Of a stretch of DNA of 64,000 nt, positions 17,658-26,586 are shown piece after piece. Source of the stretch: Brachyspira aalborgi (GTDB taxonomy: Bacteria > Spirochaetota > Brachyspiria > Brachyspirales > Brachyspiraceae). The translations under genes were made by a program, and so were the position numbers. The DNA is taken from the NCBI RefSeq assembly GCF_008016455.1, contig NZ_SAXU01000001.1:186001-250000 (forward strand). Direction: 5' to 3'. Each line of letters opens with the position of its first letter. The stretch's first letter is position 1. The notes under the pieces are model-generated. The model was given only the letters and a program-made list of their open reading frames with translations. It did no database searches and was not told the DNA's origin.

Positions 17658-19670
17658 ATGATATTTAAAAACAAAAAATTATTTCTAAAAATTTATATTC
17701 CGTTTGTGATTATTATTTCTATTGCTCTAATAGTTTTACAAATTCTTGGTTCTAAAAAGAGAATTGGTTATTTAACCGATTTTAATTTGAATATTGAAAG
17801 AACGCTAAAGTTAAATAATTTAGAAAACATTATGACAAATTATATTATAGATGACGAATTGGATGAAGAAGGCATAGAAAATTATATATTAACTAATGAA
17901 AATATAACAAATTATGTTCATCAATTTCGAATAAGATATTATGATAAAATTTTTAGGAATAACGATATTTACGGAGTTTATCCTGATTTATCAAACTTGC
18001 CTGATTATATGGAAAATGCGGAAATGGATGGAAACGGAAGTCCTTACGGAAATTTTATTTCTGACAAAAAAACGATTGAAGAAGAAAAAATTGATAATAT
18101 TAACTATATTTTGAAAATAAAAATAAATATTATTAGATATGTTATATATCTTATTCTAATATTATTAATAATTTACACGAAAATTTATTTTGAAAATATA
18201 AAAATATTTTTTAATGGCATTATTACAGTAATAAAGATAAAATCAAATGTGGATATAAAATTAAATTTAAGTATTATAATGATATTAGGCTATTTATATT
18301 TAATATTGCCTTATATGATTTTTCTTATAACTTGGGTAAAATATTTTATATCTATACCAAGTTTAATTTTAGTTATTATAGCTACCTACTTTACAATTAA
18401 AGATACAAAAAAACACTATAACATATCATATAATTTTAATTTATTTAGTTTGATATTATTATTTATTATTATTACAATATGGGTTATTATATTAGGAGTT
18501 GGCAATATATGTTTGCCAAGCGGAGATACTATTTATGGCAGATATGCTGTTTTTAAAGACTTAATAGAATTTCCTTTTCCAATTATCTATCCTGAAAATG
18601 GATACGGATTTGTATATTATTTCGCTCATTGGATTATTCCAGCGATATTTGGAAAGATATTTAATTATAATGTTGCAAATATTATTCTAATTTTATGGAC
18701 ATCTTTACCATTATTTTTAACTTTGATATTATTGTCAATATATTTAAATAAAATAAAAACCAAACAAATATTTATAATCTTTTTAATATTTATTTTATTT
18801 GTTCCTCCAAGTCTTATTTTTCATAAGGAAGGCAATTTTGGAAAAGGATTATTGACTGTTTTTGCTACGAGTTATATTAATATATTTAATCTTTTCAATC
18901 AAAGCCCAGCTATATATTTAATGTCGGTATTATTTTTACTTCAAAAAAATTCATTTAATTTTGCTTTTTTAGGATTATCCATTATGCTATATTCACCTTA
19001 TGCGACATTAGGAATTATACCTTTTATGATTGCAAAATCTATAATAGAAATAAGCGCAGATAAAAATGAATTAAAAAATATATTTAGCGTTAGCAATATA
19101 TTATCTTCAATATCAATATTTCCAATACTATTATTATATTTTTCATCAACAGCTACTAAATCCGATGGATTAAGATTTGTATTAACGGATTATCCCGTAT
19201 TATATCTAATAGAGCTATTTATGATTAAATTTGGAATTATATTTATTTTATTATTTAAATATAATAAGAAAAATTATTTGTTTTATGTTTCATTATTTAC
19301 TCTTATAGCGGTTTCATTAATACAATATTCGGGCGACCATAATTTCCATAGAACTAATATAACGGCATTATTCTTTTTAAGTATTTTTTTAACGGATTAT
19401 TTTATAAATCATTTTAATGAAAATTCTTTAAGAAAATATTTATTATTAATAATATTTATGATGGGTATATTTAGAGGTTATATTGAACTTGACCAAATAG
19501 ATTTTTATTTAAAACAAATTAAGACATTTGGAAAAGTAAATATGGAAGATATGGCGGTTAATAAAACATTTAATACTAAAAATAATAGTTGGCAGTTGAG
19601 AACAATAACATGTCAAGATATAGACAATTCAATATTTTTTAAATACATAGCAAAGGATAATAAAAAATGA
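17658..19670 (+). CDS. Polytopic membrane protein, possible GT-C-like glycan enzyme
   Basis: 670 residues: one span near residues 9-29, an extracytoplasmic segment to about 155, then roughly a dozen hydrophobic spans. GNICLPSGDTIYGRY and PENGYGFVYYFAHW lie at the start of the second block, similar in placement to the loop motifs of GT-C glycosyltransferases or related polymer-handling proteins, but I do not recognise a defined family. AAGGAG precedes the ATG by 8 bases. Its stop overlaps the ATG of the GT2 gene (ATGA), so the two are coupled. Role in surface glycan synthesis is inferred from the partner. Expression is probably controlled by the repeat leader. Confidence 0.65.
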   Translation: MIFKNKKLFLKIYIPFVIIISIALIVLQILGSKKRIGYLTDFNLNIERTLKLNNLENIMTNYIIDDELDEEGIENYILTNENITNYVHQFRIRYYDKIFRNNDIYGVYPDLSNLPDYMENAEMDGNGSPYGNFISDKKTIEEEKIDNINYILKIKINIIRYVIYLILILLIIYTKIYFENIKIFFNGIITVIKIKSNVDIKLNLSIIMILGYLYLILPYMIFLITWVKYFISIPSLILVIIATYFTIKDTKKHYNISYNFNLFSLILLFIIITIWVIILGVGNICLPSGDTIYGRYAVFKDLIEFPFPIIYPENGYGFVYYFAHWIIPAIFGKIFNYNVANIILILWTSLPLFLTLILLSIYLNKIKTKQIFIIFLIFILFVPPSLIFHKEGNFGKGLLTVFATSYINIFNLFNQSPAIYLMSVLFLLQKNSFNFAFLGLSIMLYSPYATLGIIPFMIAKSIIEISADKNELKNIFSVSNILSSISIFPILLLYFSSTATKSDGLRFVLTDYPVLYLIELFMIKFGIIFILLFKYNKKNYLFYVSLFTLIAVSLIQYSGDHNFHRTNITALFFLSIFLTDYFINHFNENSLRKYLLLIIFMMGIFRGYIELDQIDFYLKQIKTFGKVNMEDMAVNKTFNTKNNSWQLRTITCQDIDNSIFFKYIAKDNKK

Positions 19671-20560
19671 AAATAGCCGCTATTATTCCTTGCTATAATG
19701 AAGAGCTTACAATTAAACAAGTTATTTACGATATTCAAAAATATTGTCCGAAATGCGAAATATATGTTTTCGATAATAACAGTTCCGACAATTCTTACAA
19801 CATTGCAAAAGAAACGGGAGCGATAGTTAAAAAAGTTATGTATCAAGGAAAAGGCGAGGTTGTTAGAAACGCTTTTTCTATAATAGATGCCGATATCTAT
19901 ATATTGATAGACGGAGACGGAGAATGTGACGCTTCGGCTATTCCTTCATTAATCGATTATTTAATAAATGAAGATTTAGATATGATTACGGTAATTCGTA
20001 AAGCTGGCAAATATAGAAGAGGGCATTCATTTGGAAATAAAATGATAACGACTTTTGCCAAAATATTATTCGGTAAAAATTGCAATGATATTTTAAGCGG
20101 ATATAGAATTTTTTCTAAAAAATTCGTAAAAACATTTCCTGCGAATTCGAGAGGCTTTGAAATAGAAACGGAGCTTACAATTTTTGCCTTACAAATGCGT
20201 CTTCCTATAGGCGAGATGGAAGCGGAATATAAAAGTCGCCCTGAAGGTTCTTTTTCTAAACTAAATACTTTCAAAGATGGATTTAGAATATTAGGATTAA
20301 TAATATATTTACTTATGAGCGAAAGACCTTTATTATTTTGGTGGATTATAGCTTTAATATTCGCTTTATTTGGATTATATTTTGGACTTCCTATAGTTAT
20401 TTCATTTTTTGAAACAGGCATAGTTCCCGTAGCGACTTCGGTTTTATCTTCTGGATTTATGCTTTTATCGGGCATATCTATAATTACGGGACTTATTATG
20501 AACGCTATAGGCAGAGTAATAAGCGAGAATAGAAGATTTAAATATAATTCTGTTAAGTGA
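19667..20560 (+). CDS. GT2-family (DPM1/ArnC-like) glycosyltransferase
   Basis: 297 residues. AAIIPCYNEELTIKQVI at the N-terminus, FDNNSSDNS, and the metal-binding DGDGECD at 82-88 define a GT2 (GT-A fold) transferase of the dolichyl/polyprenyl-phosphate sugar type; LSGYRIFSKKFVKTFP and RGFEIETEL are family-typical acceptor-side motifs. Two spans at ~residues 218-285 anchor it in the inner membrane. It likely makes a lipid-linked sugar used by the upstream membrane protein, with which it shares an ATGA overlap. Confidence 0.9.
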   Translation: MKIAAIIPCYNEELTIKQVIYDIQKYCPKCEIYVFDNNSSDNSYNIAKETGAIVKKVMYQGKGEVVRNAFSIIDADIYILIDGDGECDASAIPSLIDYLINEDLDMITVIRKAGKYRRGHSFGNKMITTFAKILFGKNCNDILSGYRIFSKKFVKTFPANSRGFEIETELTIFALQMRLPIGEMEAEYKSRPEGSFSKLNTFKDGFRILGLIIYLLMSERPLLFWWIIALIFALFGLYFGLPIVISFFETGIVPVATSVLSSGFMLLSGISIITGLIMNAIGRVISENRRFKYNSVK

Positions 20561-20600
20561 ATAATGAATAAAGAAATACATTATAATTAAAATTTTAATG

Positions 20601-21491
20601 TTAAAGTTTTTTTATTTCGTCTATTGTTAAGCCTGTGATTTCGCTTATAAGGTTAATGTCCAGGTTTTTAGTTTTCATTGATTTTGCCATTGAAATTTGT
20701 TCTGCAATTCTACCTTCTTTAAGTCCTTCAAGTTTTCCTTCGTCAAAACCGTCTTCTCTTTCTCTTCTTAACATCATTTTTTGCCCAACTAAAAACGCTT
20801 CTCTAGCCGCATACGCTCGCATCATTTTATCGTCAGAAGTAAATTTTCTGTATTCTTCAATAACTTTACTCATAATTTGGTTTTCCTCCTTTAATTCTTC
20901 TTCGATTAATTCTAAATTATCGCTTGTAAAAAATTTCATCCAACTTAATAATCTGTTTTTCTTTAATTCCTCTTTAGTTGAATTTTTAATTATCTCAATA
21001 AATCTTTTTACTTCTAAAATATGAATTTGAATTAAGTCTAAACTTATATTTAAATCTTTTGTATCAATCAATTTAAAGCATCTGTGAGCTTTTCCTTTAT
21101 CTCCAAATTTTAAATTAAAATCAAGTAAATTAATGCTAATAATTTTTTGAACATTGCTATAATTTTCTCCTTCCTTAACTTCATTGACAACATTTTTTGA
21201 AATATAATAAAAAATTCTTTTTAGAAAATCCATATTTCCGCATAATTGAAATTCTATAATCACAGTTTCATTATTTTTTGTCTTCGCCTTAATATCAATT
21301 ATCGACTCTTTAAGTTCAATATTTTCTGACAAATTGAATGGGTCGATTATTTCTAAATCTTTAACTTCCTCAAAATTGAATTCTCTTAAAGTGGAATTTA
21401 CTAAATCGGTTAATAAGTCTTCGTTTCCATTTTTGCCGAGTAAATATCGTGCAAATAAGTCGCTTAATTTGTATACTTCTTCATGTTTCAT
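20601..21491 (-). CDS. Rpn-family PD-(D/E)XK nuclease (transposase-like)
   Basis: 296 residues. The N-terminal half has the Rpn/PDDEXK_2 pattern: DLFARYLLGKNGNEDLLTDLVNSTL, then ELKESIIDIKAKTKNNETVIIEFQ, which supplies the D-x(n)-E-x-Q catalytic core. The C-terminal part (EGKLEGLKEGRIAEQISMAKSMK) is the usual helical tail. These proteins are recombination-promoting nucleases widespread and multicopy in Brachyspira-like genomes. No inverted repeats flank it. A consensus promoter puts the transcript start at the ATG, so the mRNA appears leaderless. Confidence 0.88.
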   Translation of the reverse strand: MKHEEVYKLSDLFARYLLGKNGNEDLLTDLVNSTLREFNFEEVKDLEIIDPFNLSENIELKESIIDIKAKTKNNETVIIEFQLCGNMDFLKRIFYYISKNVVNEVKEGENYSNVQKIISINLLDFNLKFGDKGKAHRCFKLIDTKDLNISLDLIQIHILEVKRFIEIIKNSTKEELKKNRLLSWMKFFTSDNLELIEEELKEENQIMSKVIEEYRKFTSDDKMMRAYAAREAFLVGQKMMLRREREDGFDEGKLEGLKEGRIAEQISMAKSMKTKNLDINLISEITGLTIDEIKKL

Positions 21492-21525
21492 AATTATATT
21501 ATAACAGAATATTTTTATTTGTCAA
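21492..21525 (-). promoter_or_regulatory. Promoter of the Rpn gene, leaderless start
   Basis: Minus strand: TTGACA (21525-21520), 16-base spacer, TATAAT (21503-21498), then six bases to the ATG at 21491. The start codon falls at the expected +1. Confidence 0.7.
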
Positions 21526-21822
21526 AGTTATTTTAATAATTAAAGGAATACAAACAAGCTACTCTGCCTTTATTTATACAAATATTGGAAATATAAAAAA
21601 TATTTTAGATTATAAATCTAAAATAGTTTATAAAATAGTATTGAGGGTATTTATTTAGCTATATTAATTAAGATAAATAAAAAATAATGTTTAATTAAAA
21701 CATAAGATTTAAATATATAAATTAATTAATCCTATTTATAAAATATAACAATTTAAAAAATATTTTTGACAATTCCCAATTATTCCTATATAATATACAA
21801 ACTTAAAATTATAGGTTTTTAT
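21526..21822. other. AT-rich intergenic region with an 11-bp inverted repeat
   Basis: No gene seen. A perfect inverted repeat TATTTTAGATT-ATA-AATCTAAAATA (21601-21625, arms of 11) stands in the middle; it is not followed by a T-run, so it is not a standard terminator and could be an operator or an mRNA structure. The thioesterase promoter fills the right end. Confidence 0.5.
21766..21794 (+). promoter_or_regulatory. Promoter of the thioesterase/rpiB operon
   Basis: TTGACA (21766-21771), 17-base spacer, TATAAT (21789-21794). This also shows that an in-frame TTG at 21766 is not the start of the gene. Confidence 0.85.
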
Positions 21823-22530
21823 ATGTATGAAATGAAAACGATTATTGGAACGAGTCAAATTGACAAAGACGGACTTTTAAAAACTTCGTCAATATTCGAT
21901 ATTATGCAGGATTGTTCTTTTTTTCAATTAGAAAGCGAAAATGAACTTACAAATTATTTTAATGAAAATAATATTAGTATGTTTCTTATTTCAAGACAAG
22001 TCGATATTTATAAACTACCAAAATATAGCGAAAAAATTATAACGAGGACTTATGTTTACGAATGCAACGAGGTTTACGGATACAGAAATACGGTTATATA
22101 CGATGAAAATAATATTGAGCTTGTCGTTTGTTATGCGATTGGCGGATTTGTAGATTTGACTAATTCAAATTTAGTTAGAATTCCAAAGTCAATTATTGAC
22201 GGAGTGAAATTCGATAAAAAAATTGAAATGAATTATTTGCCGAGAAAAATAAAATTCGACAATAAAAATTTAAAAGAGATTGACAGATTTAAAGTAAAAA
22301 AATATTTTATAGACGATAATAATCATGTAAATAACGCGAGATATATTGATATGGTTATCGATTATGTTGAAGATTATTATAAAAGAATAAGAATAGAATA
22401 TAGAGTTCCTGCAAAGTTGGGAGATACGATTATAGTTAATAAAGAAATTATTGAAGATAAAATTATAATTAAACTTTGCTCAGAAAATAATACAACTTAT
22501 GCAATAGTAGAATTTTCTTATAATTTATAA
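21823..22530 (+). CDS. Acyl-ACP thioesterase
   Basis: 235 residues forming two hotdog-fold halves. The N-terminal MYEMKTIIGTSQIDKDG and the C-terminal DDNNHVNNARYIDM (Asn-x-His-x-Asn-Asn motif) are typical of bacterial acyl-acyl carrier protein thioesterases, which release fatty acids from ACP in the cytoplasm. The in-frame extension upstream to 21766 is rejected because it lies in the promoter. rpiB follows 12 bases after the stop, so they are co-transcribed. Confidence 0.9.
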   Translation: MYEMKTIIGTSQIDKDGLLKTSSIFDIMQDCSFFQLESENELTNYFNENNISMFLISRQVDIYKLPKYSEKIITRTYVYECNEVYGYRNTVIYDENNIELVVCYAIGGFVDLTNSNLVRIPKSIIDGVKFDKKIEMNYLPRKIKFDNKNLKEIDRFKVKKYFIDDNNHVNNARYIDMVIDYVEDYYKRIRIEYRVPAKLGDTIIVNKEIIEDKIIIKLCSENNTTYAIVEFSYNL

Positions 22531-22542
22531 AAAGGAGAGAGA

Positions 22543-22992
22543 ATGAAAATAGCGATAGCGTCCGACCATACTGGAGTGGAGTTGAAATCCGAAATAATAA
22601 AATACTTAAAAGAATTAGGGCATGAAGTTTCCGATTTTGGAACGAATAGCGCCGAGAGTATAGATTATCCTATTTACGGAAAAAAAGTCGCCGAAGAGAT
22701 TTCTAAAGGAAATTATGACGGAGGAGTTTTAATTTGCGGAACGGGAATAGGAATTTCGCTTGCTGCAAATAAAGTTAAAGGAATAAGAGCGGCGGTTTGT
22801 TCAGAGCCTTATTCTGCAAAACTATCGAAACAGCATAATAATTCAAATATTATAGCTTTCGGAGCGAGAGTAGTCGGAGTAGATTTGGCAAAAATGATAG
22901 TTAAAGAATGGATTGAGGCAAAATTTGAAGGCGGACGACATTTAAAAAGAGTGGAATTGATAAGCAAAATTGAAAACGGAGAAGAAATTTAA
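22543..22992 (+). CDS. rpiB: Ribose-5-phosphate isomerase B
   Basis: 149 residues of the RpiB/LacAB family, interconverting ribose 5-phosphate and ribulose 5-phosphate. IASDHTGVELK with the catalytic-side Asp/His, GVLICGTGIGISLAANK with the active Cys at about residue 67, and KQHNNSNIIAFGARVVG are all present. AAGGAGAG ribosome-binding site. It is second in the operon with the thioesterase and convergent with the dsbD-like gene 3 bases away. Confidence 0.97.
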   Translation: MKIAIASDHTGVELKSEIIKYLKELGHEVSDFGTNSAESIDYPIYGKKVAEEISKGNYDGGVLICGTGIGISLAANKVKGIRAAVCSEPYSAKLSKQHNNSNIIAFGARVVGVDLAKMIVKEWIEAKFEGGRHLKRVELISKIENGEEI

Positions 22993-22994
22993 AA

Positions 22995-24701
22995 TTATTT
23001 AATTATATTTTCTATATCTTTTTTTATTTCATTTGCAATTTTTTCGTCAAAACTTGAAAATGAATTTTTTGAATATAATATATTTTTATTTTCGTCTATT
23101 ATAATTATGTAAGGAAGCCATTTTATATTAAATTCTTTTGCAATATCTTTTCTTTTATCAACATCTACTTCGATGAAAATTAAATTATCATAAATAAACT
23201 TTTTTAATTCTTCGCTTTCAAATACTTTTTCTTTAAGCTCAAAACAGTTGGCGCACCAAATTGCAGAGAAATCGATTAATATATTTTTTTTATTTTGTTT
23301 TGAAATTTCTAAAGCATCTTCGTAAGTAATTGAATTATTTATTTCAGATTTTGATTTTATAAAACTATAAGACGAACCTATAATTAAAGATAATATTAAA
23401 ACAGAAAGAAATATTTTTATTTCAAATTTACTCAAATAAATATTTTTCTTTTTTATCAAATAAATAATTATTGCAAATATTATAATTGATAAATCGGCAA
23501 ACAGAAAACTAATTTTATTAAATCCTAAAATTCCAAATAATATATTTAAATAATAAAAACAAATAATAAACATTATAAAAGTAAAAATATATTTTATATA
23601 AATTGTCCAACTCCCAGATTTTGGCATTTTTGAAAGTATCGAAGCGAAAGCTCCCAAAATAAATAAAACTAAAGAAAAACCAAACGCATATACGAACATA
23701 TAAACTGTTGCAAAAATAGGATTTAAAAATCCAATTTCAAGTATAAATGCGATTATAGGAGCTGCGCATGGAGTGGCGACAATTCCCGTCAAAAGTCCCA
23801 TTATATATTTGTTTATTAAAGAAGTTTTATTTTTTGAAAATGCGTTTGTTTTTGCCGATTTTAAGAAATTAGGAATTCTTATTTCGTAAAAACCAGCCAT
23901 TGAAAAAGTAAAATATAGAAAAAATAAAATTAAAATTGTCAAAACTATCGGATTGTATCCAATGCTTCCAAATAAAATAGTTTTATTAAAAAAGAATCCA
24001 GCAGCCGAAACGACTCCGCCTAAAATCGTATAAGTCGTTATAATTCCTAAAGAAAATAAAAGCGAATGCAAAATATTTGATTTATTATTTTTATCGTTTG
24101 AATTTTTAGAATTTGAATTGGAAAATATTGAAACTGTTATTGACAAAAGAGGGTAGGAACATGGAAGAAAAATCGAAGCGACTCCCGATACAAATATAAT
24201 TATTAAAGTTATGAATAGATTTTGATTCTCTAAATTATTTATATTATCGTATTCTATAAAACTTGCATTTTGAGGTTTTTCTAAAATTTCTTCTCCAAAT
24301 ATAATTTCGCTTTTTGGAGGCAAACATATATTATCTTTTTCAGAACATAATTGATAATTAGCTTTTATAAAATTAATATTTTTTATATCGATATTTAATA
24401 TAAATTCTTGTTTTCCTTTTATTATTATATCATCGTGAAATTTTTCGCCTTTTGGATATATTGCGTTTATTTCTTTATTATCTGCAAAGAATTTTATTTT
24501 ATTTGCTATAGACGATTCTAAATAACCGTAATAATTTTTTGGAATATCTGCATTAACGATTAATTTATTTTCGTTGGTTTTTAAATTAAAAATTATTTTT
24601 ACTTCGTTATTGTTTATATTTGTATTGAAATTAAGCAAATTATTATATTGAGAATATAATATACTATTAAAGATTAAGAATAATATAATTTTTAATTTCA
24701 A
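22995..24701 (-). CDS. dsbD: DsbD-like thiol:disulfide interchange protein
   Basis: 568 residues in the DsbD order: signal peptide, N-terminal periplasmic beta domain (to ~150; contains the CSEKDNICLP cysteine pair), eight hydrophobic spans with the redox cysteines in FLPCSYPLLS and ATPCAAPIIAFIL, and a C-terminal thioredoxin domain with Cys483-x2-Cys486 (WCANC). It carries electrons from cytoplasmic thioredoxin to extracytoplasmic substrates. The start is a TTG with AAGGA 12 bases before it. Confidence 0.92.
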   Translation of the reverse strand: MKLKIILFLIFNSILYSQYNNLLNFNTNINNNEVKIIFNLKTNENKLIVNADIPKNYYGYLESSIANKIKFFADNKEINAIYPKGEKFHDDIIIKGKQEFILNIDIKNINFIKANYQLCSEKDNICLPPKSEIIFGEEILEKPQNASFIEYDNINNLENQNLFITLIIIFVSGVASIFLPCSYPLLSITVSIFSNSNSKNSNDKNNKSNILHSLLFSLGIITTYTILGGVVSAAGFFFNKTILFGSIGYNPIVLTILILFFLYFTFSMAGFYEIRIPNFLKSAKTNAFSKNKTSLINKYIMGLLTGIVATPCAAPIIAFILEIGFLNPIFATVYMFVYAFGFSLVLFILGAFASILSKMPKSGSWTIYIKYIFTFIMFIICFYYLNILFGILGFNKISFLFADLSIIIFAIIIYLIKKKNIYLSKFEIKIFLSVLILSLIIGSSYSFIKSKSEINNSITYEDALEISKQNKKNILIDFSAIWCANCFELKEKVFESEELKKFIYDNLIFIEVDVDKRKDIAKEFNIKWLPYIIIIDENKNILYSKNSFSSFDEKIANEIKKDIENIIK

Positions 24702-24772
24702 AATATTTTTAATTCCTTTTTTACTTTATATAGGCAATTTTTTAGTAAAAATCAATCAATTAAATTAAGCTT

Positions 24773-25327
24773 TTATTTTAATAAATGCATTAATAAAGAT
24801 TTTGATAATTCTTCATTTGAGCCTGTTAAATATTTTACTATTTCTAAAGCAAAAATAATGCTTGTTGCGGGACCTTTCGAGGTTATAACATTTTTATCTA
24901 CTACCGCTAAATCTTTATCTTGATATTCTCCCATATTAATTGACTTTTCGCAACTTGGATAACATGTATATTTTCCGTTTAGAACTTTAGCTTCTCCCAA
25001 AACTATTGGCGAAGCGCATACGGCTGAAACGAGTTTTTTATCATTATACATTTTTTTAATTTTTTCTATAATTCTTTTATCGTTTTTCAAATTATTCATG
25101 CCCCCCATACCTCCTGCAAGAGATATTGCGTCAAAATCTTCGTTAATAACTTTATCTAAAATCGTATCGGCTTTAACTGTTATATTATGTCCGCCTTTTA
25201 CCTCCAAATTATCGGTTAAGGACGCGGTTATTACTTCTAAATTTGCTCTTCTCAATATATCTATTATCGTTATTGCTTCAATTTCTTCAAAACCTTCGGC
25301 TAAAGGAACGAGAATTCTTTTTGACAT
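24773..25327 (-). CDS. DJ-1/PfpI-family protein (YajL/ThiJ type)
   Basis: 184 residues. KRILVPLAEGFEEIEAITIIDILRRA opens the family fold; the nucleophile elbow is VCASP with Cys104, and Glu in AEGFEE interacts with it. The size and PSCEKSI segment fit DJ-1/YajL, a cytoplasmic stress-related deglycase or chaperone whose chemistry is debated. Start ATG 25327 is chosen because GGAGG sits 5 bases before it; a TTG 12 bases further upstream lies within that ribosome-binding site. Confidence 0.9.
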   Translation of the reverse strand: MSKRILVPLAEGFEEIEAITIIDILRRANLEVITASLTDNLEVKGGHNITVKADTILDKVINEDFDAISLAGGMGGMNNLKNDKRIIEKIKKMYNDKKLVSAVCASPIVLGEAKVLNGKYTCYPSCEKSINMGEYQDKDLAVVDKNVITSKGPATSIIFALEIVKYLTGSNEELSKSLLMHLLK

Positions 25328-25393
25328 ATAAACCTCCAAAATAATAATAAAATAATTTTTTTTAATTGTATTATTTATTGATAATATTTCAAG

Positions 25394-26269
25394 TTATCCT
25401 ATTTTATATTTTTCTTTAATCTCTTCAAAATCTTCTTTAGAAAAATTTGCTATAATAAGCGGAATTAAAATATTTTCTTCTTTAAAAATCATATCGTAAA
25501 TTTTATTTTTTAAATCTTTAAGTTTTTCAAAAATTTTATCAGAGTTGTCAAAAATAATATTTTTTAATTCTTCAAGAATATCTTTATCGACTTTAGTCAT
25601 TACTTTTGAAGGTTCAAAATTTCCGTATTTATTTAACATTGTAAAAAATATAGATTCTTTTTTTATATAATGATTATGAAGTTTATCGTAAAAATCTTTG
25701 CATAAACTTATATCTTTCAAATCAATTATATTTTCAATCGATTTTTCTATATCTCTATTTTCTTTTTTAAACTCTTCTATTGCAATATAATTATTTTTAT
25801 AATTTTGATTTATATCTTCGTTGTCTATTGCATTTTGCAAAATCAAAGACCTTATATAAAAGAATTTTTTAGCTTCGTCTATCGTCATTCCCGATTCTAC
25901 AAGTTCATGCATAGCGTTATGGATTTCTAAAGCCGAAACTTTGTTTAATTTTTCCGCAAATTCTTTTTTAATATTTTCTATATTTTCCCCGTTATGAAGT
26001 CGAGTTATAAAATTTTTTAATATTGCATTTCTATCGCTATTTTTATCATTTTCAAAAATAAATCCTTTCTCTTCAAACTTTTTTATAATTTCTTTCATGT
26101 CAATATTTTTCATTTTTGAAGCTTTATCTATAGTCATTACTTTTGCCAAAGTATTAAACATAAAGGGATTTTTTATGGCGTCAAAACCCAAATCAGCCAA
26201 TATATTTTTAATTTCGGGATATTCTTTGCATAATTGATAAACATTTTTATTTGAATTTATTAATTTCAT
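25394..26269 (-). CDS. DUF1858/DUF438 protein with hemerythrin-like region
   Basis: 291 residues. Residues ~1-60 (NVYQLCKEYPEIKNILADLGFDAIKNPFMFNTLAK) are the DUF1858 domain; ~75-145 match DUF438 (LHNGENIENIKKEFAEKLNKVSALEIHNAMHELVESGM); the C-terminal part (LHNHYIKKESIFFTMLNKYG, EENILIPLI) has the His/Glu pattern of a hemerythrin-like helical bundle. Related proteins in anaerobes often carry a C-terminal PAS domain, absent here. Possible role in oxygen, NO or iron sensing is inferred. GAGG ribosome-binding site. Confidence 0.82.
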   Translation of the reverse strand: MKLINSNKNVYQLCKEYPEIKNILADLGFDAIKNPFMFNTLAKVMTIDKASKMKNIDMKEIIKKFEEKGFIFENDKNSDRNAILKNFITRLHNGENIENIKKEFAEKLNKVSALEIHNAMHELVESGMTIDEAKKFFYIRSLILQNAIDNEDINQNYKNNYIAIEEFKKENRDIEKSIENIIDLKDISLCKDFYDKLHNHYIKKESIFFTMLNKYGNFEPSKVMTKVDKDILEELKNIIFDNSDKIFEKLKDLKNKIYDMIFKEENILIPLIIANFSKEDFEEIKEKYKIG

Positions 26270-26398
26270 TATAAAACCTCTCTTTTTAATTGTTTTAATA
26301 TTCTAACAAATTATAACTTAAATGCGGAATTTAGTCAAATTTATAAAATCATTAAATATAATTAATTTAAAATAATTTAAATTTTATCAAATTTAAAC

Positions 26399-26433
26399 TT
26401 GACATAAATTTTAAGATATTGTAAAATATTTAT
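26399..26433 (+). promoter_or_regulatory. Promoter of repeat-leader locus 2
   Basis: TTGACA (26399-26404), 17-base spacer, TAAAAT (26422-26427). The ATG of the leader ORF at 26434 is 7 bases after the -10 box, at the expected transcription start. Confidence 0.8.
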
Positions 26434-26508
26434 ATGCTTGATTTTGTAATGAATAAAATAAATTTGCGCTCTTGCAATTCAATTCAATTCAATTCAATTC
26501 AAGCATAA
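26434..26508 (+). CDS. Leader ORF of locus 2 (24 codons in present frame)
   Basis: Reads MLDFVMNKINLRSC, then the AATTC repeat (Asn-Ser-Ile-Gln-Phe), then Ala and TAA at 26506-26508, 14 bases before the hairpin. No Shine-Dalgarno is present; the position at +1 suggests a leaderless mRNA (an in-frame ATG at 26449 is the alternative). Past the repeat the +1 frame (from 26501) is open for 29 codons through the hairpin to TGA at 26588-26590, overlapping the FkbM gene's ATG. Gain of one unit or loss of two would connect them. Confidence 0.6.
   Translation: MLDFVMNKINLRSCNSIQFNSIQA
26476..26502 (+). repeat. Pentanucleotide repeat (AATTC)5.4
   Basis: Five perfect AATTC units plus AA, the shortest of the four tracts. 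All codons produced (AAT, TCA, ATT, CAA, TTC) are sense; the complementary strand would meet TGA. Confidence 0.95.
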
Positions 26509-26520
26509 TTTTTGCATAAT

Positions 26521-26546
26521 TCCTATTTTCTTTAATAGGGCTTTTT
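26521..26546 (+). terminator. Terminator-like hairpin inside the 5' leader of locus 2
   Basis: CCTATT (26522-26527) pairs with AATAGG (26534-26539), extended by a T-G pair, with a 6-base loop, then GC and five T. It lies 40 bases upstream of the FkbM gene, so it would attenuate that gene. Confidence 0.65.
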
Positions 26547-26586
26547 CTATTGCATTTTTTAATATTTTACATTTTAGGAGAATTCT

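Noticed and set aside
20635-21024. 129-codon + strand ORF inside the Rpn gene
   Set aside because: Shadow frame of a clear family member; no RBS or recognisable domain.
20601-21491. Rpn gene as a complete mobile element
   Set aside because: No terminal inverted repeats or target duplication found around it.
21766-21822. N-terminal extension of the thioesterase to 21766
   Set aside because: The extra codons lie on the TTGACA and TATAAT boxes of its promoter.
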